This document shows positions 1 through 9,058 of a stretch of 64,000 bases of DNA, in pieces. The DNA comes from Anaerotignum sp. MB30-C6 (GTDB lineage Bacteria > Bacillota > Clostridia > Lachnospirales > Anaerotignaceae). The notes beneath the pieces are model-generated. The model did not search any database and was not told the origin of the DNA. It worked only from the letters and a program-made list of their open reading frames with translations. The stretch lies in contig NZ_CP133078.1 in assembly GCF_030908465.1 (NCBI RefSeq), forward strand, positions 1,178,001-1,242,000. The letters run 5' to 3'. The first letter of the stretch is position 1; each line of letters begins with the position of its first letter. A program made the position numbers and the translations under genes.

Positions 1-522
1 AAGTGCATTGTTTTGAAAGATGATAAAATTCAGGGATATGCATTTGTTTACTTATTAGAAGATGAGTTGATTTGTCCTGAGGCTGTAGCCAATGATGGAT
101 ATTATGGTGGTTTATTAGATGAACTTTTTGCTTTAGCCAACGGCAGAGAGATTTCAGTAAAGTTACCGCCAGATGTGGAAGTTCCATTCGAATTTGGTGA
201 AAGAATACTTCGGCAAAAGGGCGTAGCCGGAGTTTGTAATATTGGTGAAATTTTAAAAAAATTAGAAATTAGTTGTCCATATAAAATTGAATGTTATGAT
301 CCAATTGTGCCTGAAAACAATGGCATTTTTTCCTTTGATGGAACAACAGTTGATGCTCAGCCTGCCATAAAAATAGAAGCGGGGTATTTTCTGGGTGTTT
401 TAATGGGTTATGTTTCATTGGATGATGTAAGTCAATTCGTCACAATCTATAACAAGGATGGATATGACTTTATGAACCAGGCACTACCTAAATGTAAATG
501 TTATATAATTGATGAATATTAA
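1..522 (+). CDS. GNAT-type acetyltransferase, C-terminal part (5' end outside window)
   Basis: The reading frame is open to the first base of the window, so this is the 3' part of a longer gene. The TTG at 13 has no ribosome site and is probably internal. The visible 170 or so residues have a short GNAT-like strand segment, then a region resembling the sterol-carrier-like C-terminal domain of Eis-type acetyltransferases. No catalytic motif is visible in this portion, so the family call rests on overall character and on the neighbour, another GNAT-fold protein 16 nt downstream. The two are probably co-transcribed. The substrate is unknown. Confidence 0.5.
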   Translation, partial: KCIVLKDDKIQGYAFVYLLEDELICPEAVANDGYYGGLLDELFALANGREISVKLPPDVEVPFEFGERILRQKGVAGVCNIGEILKKLEISCPYKIECYDPIVPENNGIFSFDGTTVDAQPAIKIEAGYFLGVLMGYVSLDDVSQFVTIYNKDGYDFMNQALPKCKCYIIDEY

Positions 523-538
523 AATTGGAGGCAATCCT

Positions 539-1549
539 ATGCCAGAGATGCAATGTATAAATAGATGCGAAATAGAAGATAAAAAAGAAGAAATGAAAGA
601 GACAAACTCTGTATTTCATTTTAAACCAATTACCTTAGATAAAAAGGCTTTAATTGAAAGCTATACGAAGCCTTGGGGAGCAGAATGCTCCGACCTCTCC
701 TTTGCGAACCTCTTTATTTGGGGTAGCGATGGAAAAATGCAGTATGCGGAAAAGGATAATGTACTTTATATTAAGTTAGATTTTAAAAGGGTTCCTGTAT
801 ACTTTTGGGTGCCAATTCCAAAGTATGGTGTGGAGATTAATTACCGCAAGGCGGTTTATGATGCAATTGAGTATATGAAAAAGTTGGGGGTTGAGCCGAC
901 GTTTCGTTCCGTATCCTCTCCTTTTTATGAAATGATGAGAAAAGCTTGCCCAGAATTATTTATAATGCCAACGGATATTGCGTGGGATTATGTATATGAG
1001 CGTGAAAAACTGGAAACTTTGAGAGGCAAAAAACTACATGGTAAGAGAAACCACATCAATAAGTTTCTTTCATTATACCCAGATTATGAATATAAAAAAC
1101 TTGACTCCTCCATGCTTCAAGATTGTGTGGCTCTTTATGACCAGTGGATTGAAGACAAGGATGAAGTAAGTGCAGAATTTAAGGAAGAGCGACAGTCTGT
1201 ACTTTTGGCATTAAATAATATGCAAGAATTAGGCCTTGTGGGAGGCGCCATTTATGTGGAGGGCAAATTGATTGCCTTTACCGTAGGAGAACGATTACAG
1301 CCCCATATGCAGCTGATTCACATTGAAAAGGCAGATGCTTCTTATGAAGGGGCATATCCAATGATTAATCAGCAATATGTGAAAAATGAATGTATGGATG
1401 TTGAATTAATCAACCGTGAAGAAGATATGGGGATTGAAGGCATGCGTAAAGCAAAGCGTGGCTACTACCCTGTTAAAATGATTGAAAAATATTTGTTTAG
1501 TACCCGTGACATTTCTCAAATAAAAGGGATTTGGGGTCAGGAAAATTAA
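539..1549 (+). CDS. DUF2156 / phosphatidylglycerol lysyltransferase C-terminal-like protein
   Basis: 336 residues from the ATG at 539, which has GGAG eight bases upstream. In-frame starts at 509 and 512 lie over the end of the previous gene. The sequence has the pattern of the DUF2156 family (tandem GNAT folds, as in the catalytic part of MprF/FemX-like aminoacyl transferases): an N-terminal stretch with WGAECSDLSF, a central LRGKKLHGKRNHINKF region, and a C-terminal GMRKAKRGYYPV region. The N-terminal membrane part of MprF is absent, so a soluble cytoplasmic acyl- or aminoacyl-transferase is likely. It is followed by a clear terminator. The substrate cannot be read from the sequence. Confidence 0.75.
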   Translation: MPEMQCINRCEIEDKKEEMKETNSVFHFKPITLDKKALIESYTKPWGAECSDLSFANLFIWGSDGKMQYAEKDNVLYIKLDFKRVPVYFWVPIPKYGVEINYRKAVYDAIEYMKKLGVEPTFRSVSSPFYEMMRKACPELFIMPTDIAWDYVYEREKLETLRGKKLHGKRNHINKFLSLYPDYEYKKLDSSMLQDCVALYDQWIEDKDEVSAEFKEERQSVLLALNNMQELGLVGGAIYVEGKLIAFTVGERLQPHMQLIHIEKADASYEGAYPMINQQYVKNECMDVELINREEDMGIEGMRKAKRGYYPVKMIEKYLFSTRDISQIKGIWGQEN

Positions 1550-1556
1550 AAGAAAG

Positions 1557-1583
1557 ACAGCACATTTTAGTGCTGTTTTTTTT
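1557..1583 (+). terminator. Rho-independent terminator after the DUF2156 gene
   Basis: Perfect 7-bp stem ACAGCAC/GTGCTGT with loop ATTTTA, followed by seven or more T residues, eight bases after the stop codon. Confidence 0.9.
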
Positions 1584-1777
1584 ATGGTTATGGAAGGTTG
1601 TCGTATAAATGGAACATCCTTCATTTAACAAGTAAAGTTTTGGCAAGTCACTAAATAAGAGGAATTTAATATATTCTTAATTAAAATCAATGAACTTTTT
1701 GATTTGCATCACTCTTAAGAATTTGTATGTCTTATTCTCTTTTCTTTTATCATATCTTAAAAGAGGGGGTGGAAAAA

Positions 1778-2380
1778 GTGAGTTTCATTGAAGCAATCAA
1801 ACAATTGGTTTTAGAATTAGGAGCAGGCGGAATCTTTGTTGCCACCGCTTTAGAATACGGATGTTTTCCTGTTTCCAGTGAAATTTTATTGCCTTTTATT
1901 GGCTATGTGGTAGCAGTAAATGGATATAGTTTATTTTATACAATCATGATTGCAACTTTCGGAGGAATGATTGGAACAACGACTTGCTATTTGGTAGGGC
2001 GAATTGGTGGGAGGATGGTTGAAAGGCTGGCGGAACGCTTTGAAAGCATTGCCCTTGGGGTTGGGAAAGCCCAAAGTATTTTTCTTAAGTATGGAAAAGA
2101 ATCGGTTTTTTTTGCAAGGCTTTTTCCCATTGCCCGTACATATATTTCTTTTCCAGCAGGCTTGGCAAAAATGCCGGCTGTTCCTTTTATTCTTTACACT
2201 ACCGTGGGTGTTTTTCTGTGGAATACGGCCTTAATCAGTGCGGGTTATTTTTTGGGCACCCATTGGGATATTTGCAAAGAGTTTTTAAAAGCATATCAAT
2301 GGCAGTTGTCCGGTGCCATTGCTCTGTTGGTGATTCTTTTTATTGTGATGAGAAATCGCTCTAGAAAAAAAAGTGGTTAG
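1778..2380 (+). CDS. DedA family membrane protein
   Basis: 200 residues from the GTG at 1778, preceded by AGAGGGGG with good spacing. A longer frame from 1727 lacks a ribosome site. Four or five hydrophobic segments are visible. The DedA/SNARE-associated signature is present: E-x3-P-x-P-E-like EYGCFPVSSEILLPF near residue 27, a Gly-rich GGMIGTTTCYLVGRIGG segment, and FFARLFPIARTYISFPAG around residue 120 with its conserved Arg. DedA proteins are inner-membrane lipid (undecaprenyl phosphate or phospholipid) flippase-like carriers. It stands alone, and the next feature is a transposase scar 8 nt after the stop. Confidence 0.88.
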   Translation: MSFIEAIKQLVLELGAGGIFVATALEYGCFPVSSEILLPFIGYVVAVNGYSLFYTIMIATFGGMIGTTTCYLVGRIGGRMVERLAERFESIALGVGKAQSIFLKYGKESVFFARLFPIARTYISFPAGLAKMPAVPFILYTTVGVFLWNTALISAGYFLGTHWDICKEFLKAYQWQLSGAIALLVILFIVMRNRSRKKSG

Positions 2381-2388
2381 AAGGGTAA

Positions 2389-2688
2389 CCTAAAAAGCAA
2401 CGCATGCTAACAGCCAAAGGGATTCGCCAAAGCATGAGCCGCAAAGGAAACTGCTTAGATAATGCTGTTATTGAAAGCTTCTTTGGACTACTCAAAAGCG
2501 AATTGCTTTATTTGCAAAAATTTGAGTCAATTGAGCATTTCACATCAGAGCTGGTAGATTACCTTGATTACTATCACAATCGCCGAAGAAAGGCAAAGCA
2601 CGAGGGCTTGCCACCTGCAATTCACAGACAGCAAGCCCTCAAGGCTGCTTAGTTAAAATATTTGTCTAACTTTTTGGGGTCAATTCAG
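2389..2688 (+). mobile_element. IS3-family (IS150 group) remnant: 3' end of transposase OrfB and right inverted repeat
   Basis: An open frame from about 2389 to 2652 encodes the last third of an IS3-type DDE transposase: [19 protein letters not shown] contains the conserved N-x2-E end of the DDE triad, followed by YHNRRR. The terminal inverted repeat (GTCTAAC, TTTTTGGGGTCA) follows at about 2664-2682. OrfA, the first two thirds of OrfB and the left repeat are missing, so the element is dead. The break is at about 2381-2389, directly after dedA. Confidence 0.88.
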
Positions 2689-2707
2689 AATTCTACGGTG
2701 CTTTTAT

Positions 2708-4117
2708 CTATTCAGCCAATTGACTTAAAGCGTTCTCTGCATTTGCCAGTTGATTGGAATCAGGATACTCGGTAATAACCTTTTGGTAATAAGTTTTTGC
2801 CTGGTCAGCGTTTTCATCATTTTCTGCTATTTTACCTAAATAGAAATAAGCGTCATCAATGAAATTTTCGTTGGAAGCATATTTCAACGCATTCTCCAAA
2901 TTAATCTTAGCTTCTGGGAACTTATTGCTAAGGAAATCGCTCTTTCCTTTTGTGTAAAGGTTGTCAGCGGCCTTAGGGTACGCTGTTGCTTTGACAGAAT
3001 TATATTTTGAAATGTCTTCTTCGCTAAAGCCCATGGTATCGATACGGTCTAGGGTAGCCACACATCCTTCAAAGTCATTGTCTGTCATTTGAGAAACGGC
3101 CGTTTGTAACAACTCTAAGTTGGCCTGCTTTGTTTCTTCGCTGCGTAACTGTTTATTTTCCCCTTGCAAGGTTTCTAACTCCGTTCTCATTGCCAAAACT
3201 TCTTCGGGCGTCATTTTAGTCTCCCCTGCATAATTATCTACCTTCGTTTGAAGCTCTAGAATCGTCTTGTCTTTCCCCTCGTTAATGGCGGGCATAATCA
3301 AAACCAAGATAACAATTGCCGTGGTGCAGATGCCAACCAAAAAAGAAATCAAGTCTCTTTTTTCCAAAACTCCAATTTTCTTTTCCTTACGTTTATATCT
3401 TGGAATTGGCGGGGCACTATCTGTTCGCTTAATAGAGACTGTTTTGTCATCCTCTTTCTTTTCCGTAGAGCGTGCCGCTTTTTTGCGAATAACACTGGTA
3501 GAACCGCCGCCAATGATACTGGAATACTTTAAAGCATTGGGGTTCTTTTTATCCTTTTTCAGTACAATGTCAATAAAGTGCTGTGCCCTTTTATGGTTGT
3601 TTTCTTCTAAACAACACAGAGTCAGTAAATTATAGGCATCAATAAAATTCGGGTTGCTGTCGATGGCTTTTTTTAGTTGGATAATTGCCATATCGTCGCT
3701 GCCGTGGTTCAAATATAAAAGGGCTTGGTTGTACATAACAACGGCATCATTATATTTTTCCATTTCTCGGCCGTTTTTTTGCAAAAAGTCCATATAACCA
3801 ACAGCAGGATTATTTTCTTTCATAATGGAGGTGCTGATAATCCAATGCTTTAGTGCATCCCCAATTCTACCTGTTTCGCAGTAAATAAGCCCTAAGAGAT
3901 TTCGGGCCTGTATATTACTTTTATCAAAAAGAAGGCTCTGTTCTAATTTCTCTGCAGCGCCAGAAAGATCCATTTCCTTAGCCATTTCCAATGATTCGTT
4001 ATATAAACGAATGGACAAGTTTCTGGTTTTAAGGAAAACAAAGGTATCAATTCCGCAAGTTGGACAGAGGTAGCCTTCGGAAAAGTCAAATCCACAATTC
4101 GGGCATCTCATTTTCAT
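2708..4117 (-). CDS. Zinc-ribbon, TPR and coiled-coil membrane protein
   Basis: 469 residues. The N-terminus is a zinc ribbon (CPNCGF, then CPTCG at about residues 5-21). About five TPR-like helical pairs follow up to residue 205, then a basic linker, one transmembrane helix (about residues 255-275) and a coiled coil (about 285-335). A second block of TPR repeats reaches the C-terminus, with YFLGKIAENDENADQAKTYY typical of outward-facing TPR/YbgF-like modules. It is probably a scaffold with repeats on both membrane faces. It is the last gene of the folC operon, 12 nt after the 50-residue ORF. The function is unknown. Confidence 0.72.
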   Translation of the reverse strand: MKMRCPNCGFDFSEGYLCPTCGIDTFVFLKTRNLSIRLYNESLEMAKEMDLSGAAEKLEQSLLFDKSNIQARNLLGLIYCETGRIGDALKHWIISTSIMKENNPAVGYMDFLQKNGREMEKYNDAVVMYNQALLYLNHGSDDMAIIQLKKAIDSNPNFIDAYNLLTLCCLEENNHKRAQHFIDIVLKKDKKNPNALKYSSIIGGGSTSVIRKKAARSTEKKEDDKTVSIKRTDSAPPIPRYKRKEKKIGVLEKRDLISFLVGICTTAIVILVLIMPAINEGKDKTILELQTKVDNYAGETKMTPEEVLAMRTELETLQGENKQLRSEETKQANLELLQTAVSQMTDNDFEGCVATLDRIDTMGFSEEDISKYNSVKATAYPKAADNLYTKGKSDFLSNKFPEAKINLENALKYASNENFIDDAYFYLGKIAENDENADQAKTYYQKVITEYPDSNQLANAENALSQLAE

Positions 4118-4129
4118 CGCTCCTTTGTT

Positions 4130-4282
4130 TTATTCCTGGGAAGCACCGATTTTTTTATCTTTGGCGATATGCTCAAGAATATCAACCAGATCTTTTAGCT
4201 GATTGGGCTGCAAGGCATCTTCAATCTGATCCAATTCAAGGATAGGCTGATATCTCGAAAGTTCATCTTTAAAATTGAACAT
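4130..4282 (-). CDS. Small uncharacterised protein in folC operon (50 aa)
   Basis: A strong ribosome site (AAGGAGG, 8 nt spacing) selects the ATG at 4282. The 67-residue frame begins inside folC without such a site. The product is acidic and predicted helical, with no membrane segment or recognised motif. It lies between folC (16 nt away) and the TPR gene (12 nt away) on the same strand, so it is translated from the same mRNA. Confidence 0.6.
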   Translation of the reverse strand: MFNFKDELSRYQPILELDQIEDALQPNQLKDLVDILEHIAKDKKIGASQE

Positions 4283-4298
4283 AAATGTAACCTCCTTA

Positions 4299-5591
4299 TT
4301 AAACTGATAAAATATAGGGACGTAGAGCACCAATCATATAAAGGGAACCGCAACAAAGAATAATACCAGCTTCATCAGTGATGTTCAAAGCTTTTTGATA
4401 TGCGTTCTCCAGTTCTGGTTCAATATAAAAAGGCAACTCTTTGTGAAGTACAATATTAGCTAGTTTTTCTGCGTCTAACTTTCTTTGGCTGTGGGGTTCG
4501 GTTAAAACAACCTGATTGGCATAGGGCAATATCAACTCTGCCATTTTTTCATATTCTTTATCCCCCAAAACACCTAAAATCAAGGTGATGTTTTTACGAT
4601 TAAAGTAGGTTTGCACGCTTTGTGCTAAGCGACGGATTCCATCTACATTATGGGCACCGTCTAGTATAACCAAAGGGTTATTCTTGCAAATCTCCATTCT
4701 TCCTGCCCAAACAGTGTTTGAAATGCCTTTACGAATGTCCTCTTTTGTGAATGCAAGGCCATTTTTTTTCAAAACTTCGCAAGCCTGTAAAACGGTAACA
4801 CAGTTTTGTACTTGGTGAAGACCCAGTAAAGGTAAAAATAGTTCTTCATAGTTTAAAAAAGAACTTTTAACATCAAAAATAGTCCCCCTCAAAGATTGAG
4901 CGGAGATTTTGATTTCACTATCTTTCAGGCAGTAAAGGGGAGCGTTCAAAGCATCAGCATTGTTCTTTACAATATTATATACTAATTCTTCCTGAGAATA
5001 CAACACCACAGGACAACTTTTCTTGATAATGCCGGCTTTTTCCATGGCAATGGCCTCTATGGTGTTGCCTAAAAAGTCAGTATGGTCCATACTGATAGAC
5101 ATAATGATACTGAGTATTGGGTTTTCAATAATATTTGTTGCGTCAAATCTTCCCCCAAGGCCCACCTCTATGATGGCAATATCCACCTTTTCTTCAGCAA
5201 AATAAAGATAAGCGGCTCCTGTTACCACTTCGAAAAGGGTAGGGGCTTCCTTTCCTTCTGCAACTAATTGCTGACAAGCTTGTTTTGTTCTAGTGATAAT
5301 TTTTGCAAAAGCTTCGTCGGTAATTTCTTTGCCATTTATGATAAAACGCTCATTATATTTTTCAAGATGAGGTGAGGTATAGCTCGCAGTACGGTAGCCA
5401 GCCTCTTTTAAAATAGAAGAAAGCATTGCCGTAGCGGATCCTTTGCCGTTTGTCCCGGCAACATGAATCACTTTTAGTTTCTTTTCGGGATTACCCAGTT
5501 TTTCCATTAAGTTGATAATTCGCTCTAAACCGGGACAAGATGCAAAACCAATTTCTTTTTCTAAATAATGTATACTTTCTTGATAGTTCAT
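4299..5591 (-). CDS. folC: Bifunctional folylpolyglutamate synthase/dihydrofolate synthase
   Basis: 430 residues, the usual length for FolC. The Mur-ligase P-loop GTNGKGSA is at residues 46-53. The TSPHL motif lies near residue 76, EVGLGGRFDATN near 141, the HTDFLG segment near 170, and the C-terminal ILDGAHN near 305. The enzyme ligates glutamate to dihydropteroate and then extends tetrahydrofolate polyglutamates in the cytosol. It is the first gene of a three-gene minus-strand operon and has its own sigma-A-type promoter at 5796-5823. Confidence 0.95.
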   Translation of the reverse strand: MNYQESIHYLEKEIGFASCPGLERIINLMEKLGNPEKKLKVIHVAGTNGKGSATAMLSSILKEAGYRTASYTSPHLEKYNERFIINGKEITDEAFAKIITRTKQACQQLVAEGKEAPTLFEVVTGAAYLYFAEEKVDIAIIEVGLGGRFDATNIIENPILSIIMSISMDHTDFLGNTIEAIAMEKAGIIKKSCPVVLYSQEELVYNIVKNNADALNAPLYCLKDSEIKISAQSLRGTIFDVKSSFLNYEELFLPLLGLHQVQNCVTVLQACEVLKKNGLAFTKEDIRKGISNTVWAGRMEICKNNPLVILDGAHNVDGIRRLAQSVQTYFNRKNITLILGVLGDKEYEKMAELILPYANQVVLTEPHSQRKLDAEKLANIVLHKELPFYIEPELENAYQKALNITDEAGIILCCGSLYMIGALRPYILSV

Positions 5592-5880
5592 AACGTTCTC
5601 CGTTCTATAAATATGAAAGAAACCAAAACCTCTATTCCTATAGATAAGGCCATGGGCTTGTGTAATTCGGCCTCCATAGGAACAACAAATTTTGGCTTAG
5701 TCTTCGTGAATTTTTAAATAATAGCAAATTACAGTATGCAGGTTTATTTGATTTATAAACGAAAGTTATATACTCTTTATCCTGACACTATTTATATTAT
5801 ACCAATATTCTTAGGTTCTGCAAGATTATTAAGAAATATGAAAAAGAAATTTACGTTGTCATTTAGATTTTAAATTACTG
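5592..5880. other. Intergenic leader between folC and mltG with an imperfect inverted repeat
   Basis: This stretch holds no gene. It contains the folC promoter (5796-5823) and, in the folC 5' leader, an inverted repeat at 5635-5682: TTCCTAT and GGCC on one side, GGCC and ATAGGAA on the other, with a small internal loop. No T run follows on the folC strand, so it may be a leader structure or a protein site rather than a terminator. Confidence 0.4.
5796..5823 (-). promoter_or_regulatory. Sigma-A promoter of the folC operon
   Basis: Read on the minus strand: TTGCAG, 16 nt, TATAAT, with TGG directly before the -10 box (extended -10). The start of transcription would be about 195 nt upstream of the folC start codon. 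Confidence 0.7.
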
Positions 5881-5909
5881 TTGTCTGAAATGAAATAAAA
5901 ATGTATAAT
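5881..5909 (+). promoter_or_regulatory. Sigma-A promoter of the mltG operon
   Basis: TTGTCT, 17 nt, TATAAT. The -10 box overlaps the first codons of a longer open frame that begins at 5901, which argues that mltG really starts at 5949. Confidence 0.85.
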
Positions 5910-5948
5910 ATAACAGATTTGTGGTTGAAGAAAGGAGAAAAACCAGCT

Positions 5949-7049
5949 ATGGATTATGATAGAGAAAAAAGAAGGCAGGTAGAGAGACGGCGGCAAAGGG
6001 AAAAGAAACGTCGTAGGGGAAAAAGGATAAGATTTGTTATTTTTCTTCTTGTTGCCATAGTCATTGGCTTTTTAAGCTTTGGAGCCATGAAAAATCTCAT
6101 GATGTCCTCTGGGGAGGAACCTGTATTAACGGGGGAGACCATAACAGTAACCATTCCTGAAGGGGCTTCCACTGCTGATATTGCTAATATTTTAAAGGAA
6201 AATAAACTGATTAAAAATGCATTTATGTTTCGTTTAAGTAGTAAAATTGATGGGTTTGATGGCAAATATCAGCAAGGCACTTATGAAATAGATAAGGGGC
6301 TAACCCAAACGCAGATTATGGAATTGCTGCAGACAGGTGTGGTTTTCAATGAGTTGAAAATTACTGTTCCTGAAGGTTTTACGACGAAACAAATTGCGGC
6401 GAGGGCAGAGGAGATGGGAATCTGTACTGCAGAAGAGTTTATCCAAGAATGTAACACTGGAACTTTTGACTTTGAATTTTTAAAGAATTTACCAGATAGA
6501 GAATTTAAGCTGGAGGGTTACCTTTTCCCTGATACCTATTATATCGAAGAGGAAACTACCGCCCACGATTTAATTCAAGCAATGCTGAAACGTTTTGAAC
6601 AGATGTATACAAAAGAGTATCAAGATGCAGTAGCTGCAAGTGGTTATACTTTAGATGAATTGGTTACCATAGGGTCGGTAATCGAAAAAGAAATCAAAGT
6701 GGATGAGGAACGTCCTCGTGCTGCGGGAGTAATTTATAATAGACTGAATGATGGAATGCCTTTGCAGGTGGATGCAACGGTTTTATATGCCATGGGCATT
6801 GTAAAGGAAGATATTACTACCGTAGATTTGCAGTATGATTCTCCTTACAATACCTATAAAGTAACAGGCCTTCCCATAGGACCTATCTCTAACCCTGGGG
6901 AATTATCCTTGAAAGCCGCTCTTTATCCTGAAGAAAACAACTATATTTATTATGTAGTTGAAGCAAAGGGGCAGAATAATCATATATTCTGTGAAACTTA
7001 TGATGAATTTTTGAAAGCTAAGGCAAACTATAAGGCAAGCGGCAACTAA
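5949..7049 (+). CDS. mltG: Endolytic murein transglycosylase MltG (YceG-like)
   Basis: 366 residues from the ATG at 5949, with GAAAGGAG upstream. The upstream ATG at 5901 overlaps the promoter -10 box. A strongly basic cytoplasmic N-terminus precedes one transmembrane helix (about residues 32-54). The YceG/MltG domain follows, with the LysM-like segment, EGYLFPDTYYI, the catalytic-glutamate motif SVIEKEIKVDEERP and VDATVLYA. It cleaves nascent glycan strands at the outer membrane face and sets their length. It heads a conserved Firmicutes operon (yrrL-yrrM-yrrN/O order in Bacillus subtilis). Confidence 0.93.
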   Translation: MDYDREKRRQVERRRQREKKRRRGKRIRFVIFLLVAIVIGFLSFGAMKNLMMSSGEEPVLTGETITVTIPEGASTADIANILKENKLIKNAFMFRLSSKIDGFDGKYQQGTYEIDKGLTQTQIMELLQTGVVFNELKITVPEGFTTKQIAARAEEMGICTAEEFIQECNTGTFDFEFLKNLPDREFKLEGYLFPDTYYIEEETTAHDLIQAMLKRFEQMYTKEYQDAVAASGYTLDELVTIGSVIEKEIKVDEERPRAAGVIYNRLNDGMPLQVDATVLYAMGIVKEDITTVDLQYDSPYNTYKVTGLPIGPISNPGELSLKAALYPEENNYIYYVVEAKGQNNHIFCETYDEFLKAKANYKASGN

Positions 7050-7066
7050 TTTTAGGAGAGAATGAA

Positions 7067-7753
7067 ATGAATTATGTAACAGACGAAACCATGAATACCT
7101 TTTTACGTACCATTCAGCCTATGTATGATGGTGTGTTGGGTGAAATACAAAGAGAAGCAAATGCGGCTAATGTTCCAATTGTTCCATTGGAAACAGCCAG
7201 ATTAATCAGCGTGTTGCTTTCTATGAAACAGCCAAAGCATATTTTAGAAATCGGTACGGCGGTTGGCTTTTCCGCAGGGCTTATGAGCAGATATTTGCAG
7301 CCTGGTGGTACAGTAACAACCATCGACAGGTTTGAGGTTATGTTAAAGGATGCCCGCCCCAATATTAAAAGAATGGGTCTTGAAGATACCATTACCATTT
7401 TAGAAGGGGATGCGGCGGATATATTACCTACCTTAGAGGGACCCTATGACGTGATTTTTTTGGATGCTGCAAAGGGGCAGTACAGCAGTTTCTTGCCCCA
7501 TTGCCTTCGTTTATTGCCTGTAGGGGGAATTCTCATTGTTGATGACGTTTTACAGGGTGGAACCATTGCTCAAACCCGTTACAGCGTTCCAAGAAGACAG
7601 CGTACTATCCATAAACGGTTAAGAACCTTCCTTTGGGATATTACCCATAACGAAGCTCTGGAAACTTCGATTATCCCCATCGGTGATGGTATGGCTCTTT
7701 GCTATAAAACAAAGGAAATAGAAGGAGAAATAAAAAATGTTGAAACAGAATAA
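7067..7753 (+). CDS. trmR: tRNA 5-hydroxyuridine methyltransferase TrmR-like (class I O-methyltransferase)
   Basis: 228 residues. The SAM-binding motif ILEIGTAVGFSA is near residue 60, TIDRFE near 85 and the metal-binding VIFLDAAKGQY near 135, followed by LIVDDVLQGG. This is the family-3 O-methyltransferase pattern. In B. subtilis the orthologue in the same gene order (YrrM) methylates 5-hydroxyuridine-34 of tRNA to 5-methoxyuridine. The adjacent U32 protein supplies the hydroxylation step, so the pairing supports the call. The 3' end overlaps the next gene by 17 nt. Confidence 0.85.
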   Translation: MNYVTDETMNTFLRTIQPMYDGVLGEIQREANAANVPIVPLETARLISVLLSMKQPKHILEIGTAVGFSAGLMSRYLQPGGTVTTIDRFEVMLKDARPNIKRMGLEDTITILEGDAADILPTLEGPYDVIFLDAAKGQYSSFLPHCLRLLPVGGILIVDDVLQGGTIAQTRYSVPRRQRTIHKRLRTFLWDITHNEALETSIIPIGDGMALCYKTKEIEGEIKNVETE

Positions 7754-8987
7754 GCCGGAGCTTTTGGCTCCTGCGGGAGATTTAGAAAAGTTAAAAATCG
7801 CAGTTTTATATGGTGCCGATGCAGTATATATCGGTGGGGAAGCCTATGGTCTTCGTGCCAAGGCAAAAAACTTCGATTTAAACACCATGGCTGAGGGAAT
7901 AAAATTTGCTCACGACCATGGTGCAAAGGTATATATTACGGCGAATATTTTAGCCCATAATGCTGACTTTGAAGGGATGGCGGAATACTTCAAGGCCGTT
8001 GAAAAAATCGGTGCTGATGCTTTGATTATTTCTGATTTAGGGGTGTTCTCTGTGGCCAGAGAAGCGGTACCCAATATGGAAATCCACGTTTCTACCCAAG
8101 CCAACAATACCAACTATATGAGTGCAAAAATGTGGTATCAACTTGGAGCAAAGCGTGTTGTTACCGCCAGAGAGCTTTCTTTTGAGGAAGTGAAACAAAT
8201 TCGTGAAAACATTCCTGAGGATATGGACATTGAGGCTTTTGTCCATGGGGCAATGTGTATTTCTTATTCTGGCAGATGCCTATTAAGCAACTATTTAAGT
8301 GGTAGAGATGCAAATAAAGGGGCCTGTTCCCACCCTTGCAGGTGGAAGTATCATTTGGTTGAGGAAACTAGACCTGGTGAATATATGCCCATTGAGGAAA
8401 ATGAAAGAGGCACTTATATTTATAATTCGAAGGATCTCTGCATGATTGAACACATTCCCGATATTATTGAATCAGGAATAATGAGCTTGAAAATTGAGGG
8501 ACGCATGAAAACCCCATTTTACGTTGGTACGGTGGTAAAGGCATATCGACAAGCTATAGACGATTATTTGGCGGATCCTGCCCTTTATCAGGAAAAACTA
8601 CCATATTATATGGCAGAGGTGTCAAAAGCCAGCCATAGGGATTATACTGACGGTTTTTACTATCAAAAGCCTGATGGAAATCAGCAAATTTATAATAGCA
8701 ATACTTATATTCGTGGATTTGATTTTATTGGCGTGGTTCAGGAAGATAGCGACCCTGAAACAGGAATTGCCGTTGTTGAACAACGCAATAAGTTCTCCGT
8801 TGGTGATGAGATTGAAGTTATGCCGGCGAAGGGTGATGCCTTTACAATGACGGTTAGAAATATATGGAACGAAGAGGGTAACCCTGTGAATTCAGCCCCT
8901 CATCCTCAGCAGATTCTACGAATTCAGTTTGAAAAACCAGTGAAAAAATTTGACATGTTGCGCAAAATTGTGTTGGATGCTAAATAA
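7737..8987 (+). CDS. trhP: U32 family protein, probable tRNA uridine-34 hydroxylation factor TrhP
   Basis: 416 residues, with GAAGGAG before the ATG at 7737. It has the 'peptidase' U32 signature: an EAFVHGAMCISYSGRC core around residue 162, then the Cys pair in ACSHPCRWKY that helps hold an iron-sulfur cluster in the family. Despite the name, family members act in prephenate-dependent hydroxylation of U34 in tRNA (TrhP/YegQ; YrrN and YrrO in B. subtilis). The single gene here appears to serve for the Bacillus pair. It is translationally coupled to trmR. Confidence 0.85.
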   Translation: MLKQNKPELLAPAGDLEKLKIAVLYGADAVYIGGEAYGLRAKAKNFDLNTMAEGIKFAHDHGAKVYITANILAHNADFEGMAEYFKAVEKIGADALIISDLGVFSVAREAVPNMEIHVSTQANNTNYMSAKMWYQLGAKRVVTARELSFEEVKQIRENIPEDMDIEAFVHGAMCISYSGRCLLSNYLSGRDANKGACSHPCRWKYHLVEETRPGEYMPIEENERGTYIYNSKDLCMIEHIPDIIESGIMSLKIEGRMKTPFYVGTVVKAYRQAIDDYLADPALYQEKLPYYMAEVSKASHRDYTDGFYYQKPDGNQQIYNSNTYIRGFDFIGVVQEDSDPETGIAVVEQRNKFSVGDEIEVMPAKGDAFTMTVRNIWNEEGNPVNSAPHPQQILRIQFEKPVKKFDMLRKIVLDAK

Positions 8988-9058
8988 ATAACTTGATTTT
9001 TGGCGGAAAAACAGCTATCCTATATATTAGAATTGAAAAAAAGGAAAAGGATAAGCTT

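Noticed and set aside
2389-2688. Active IS3 element
   Set aside because: Only the last third of OrfB and one inverted repeat remain.
5901-5948. Start of mltG at the ATG at 5901
   Set aside because: This ATG overlaps the -10 box of a near-consensus promoter and lacks a ribosome site. The ATG at 5949 has both.
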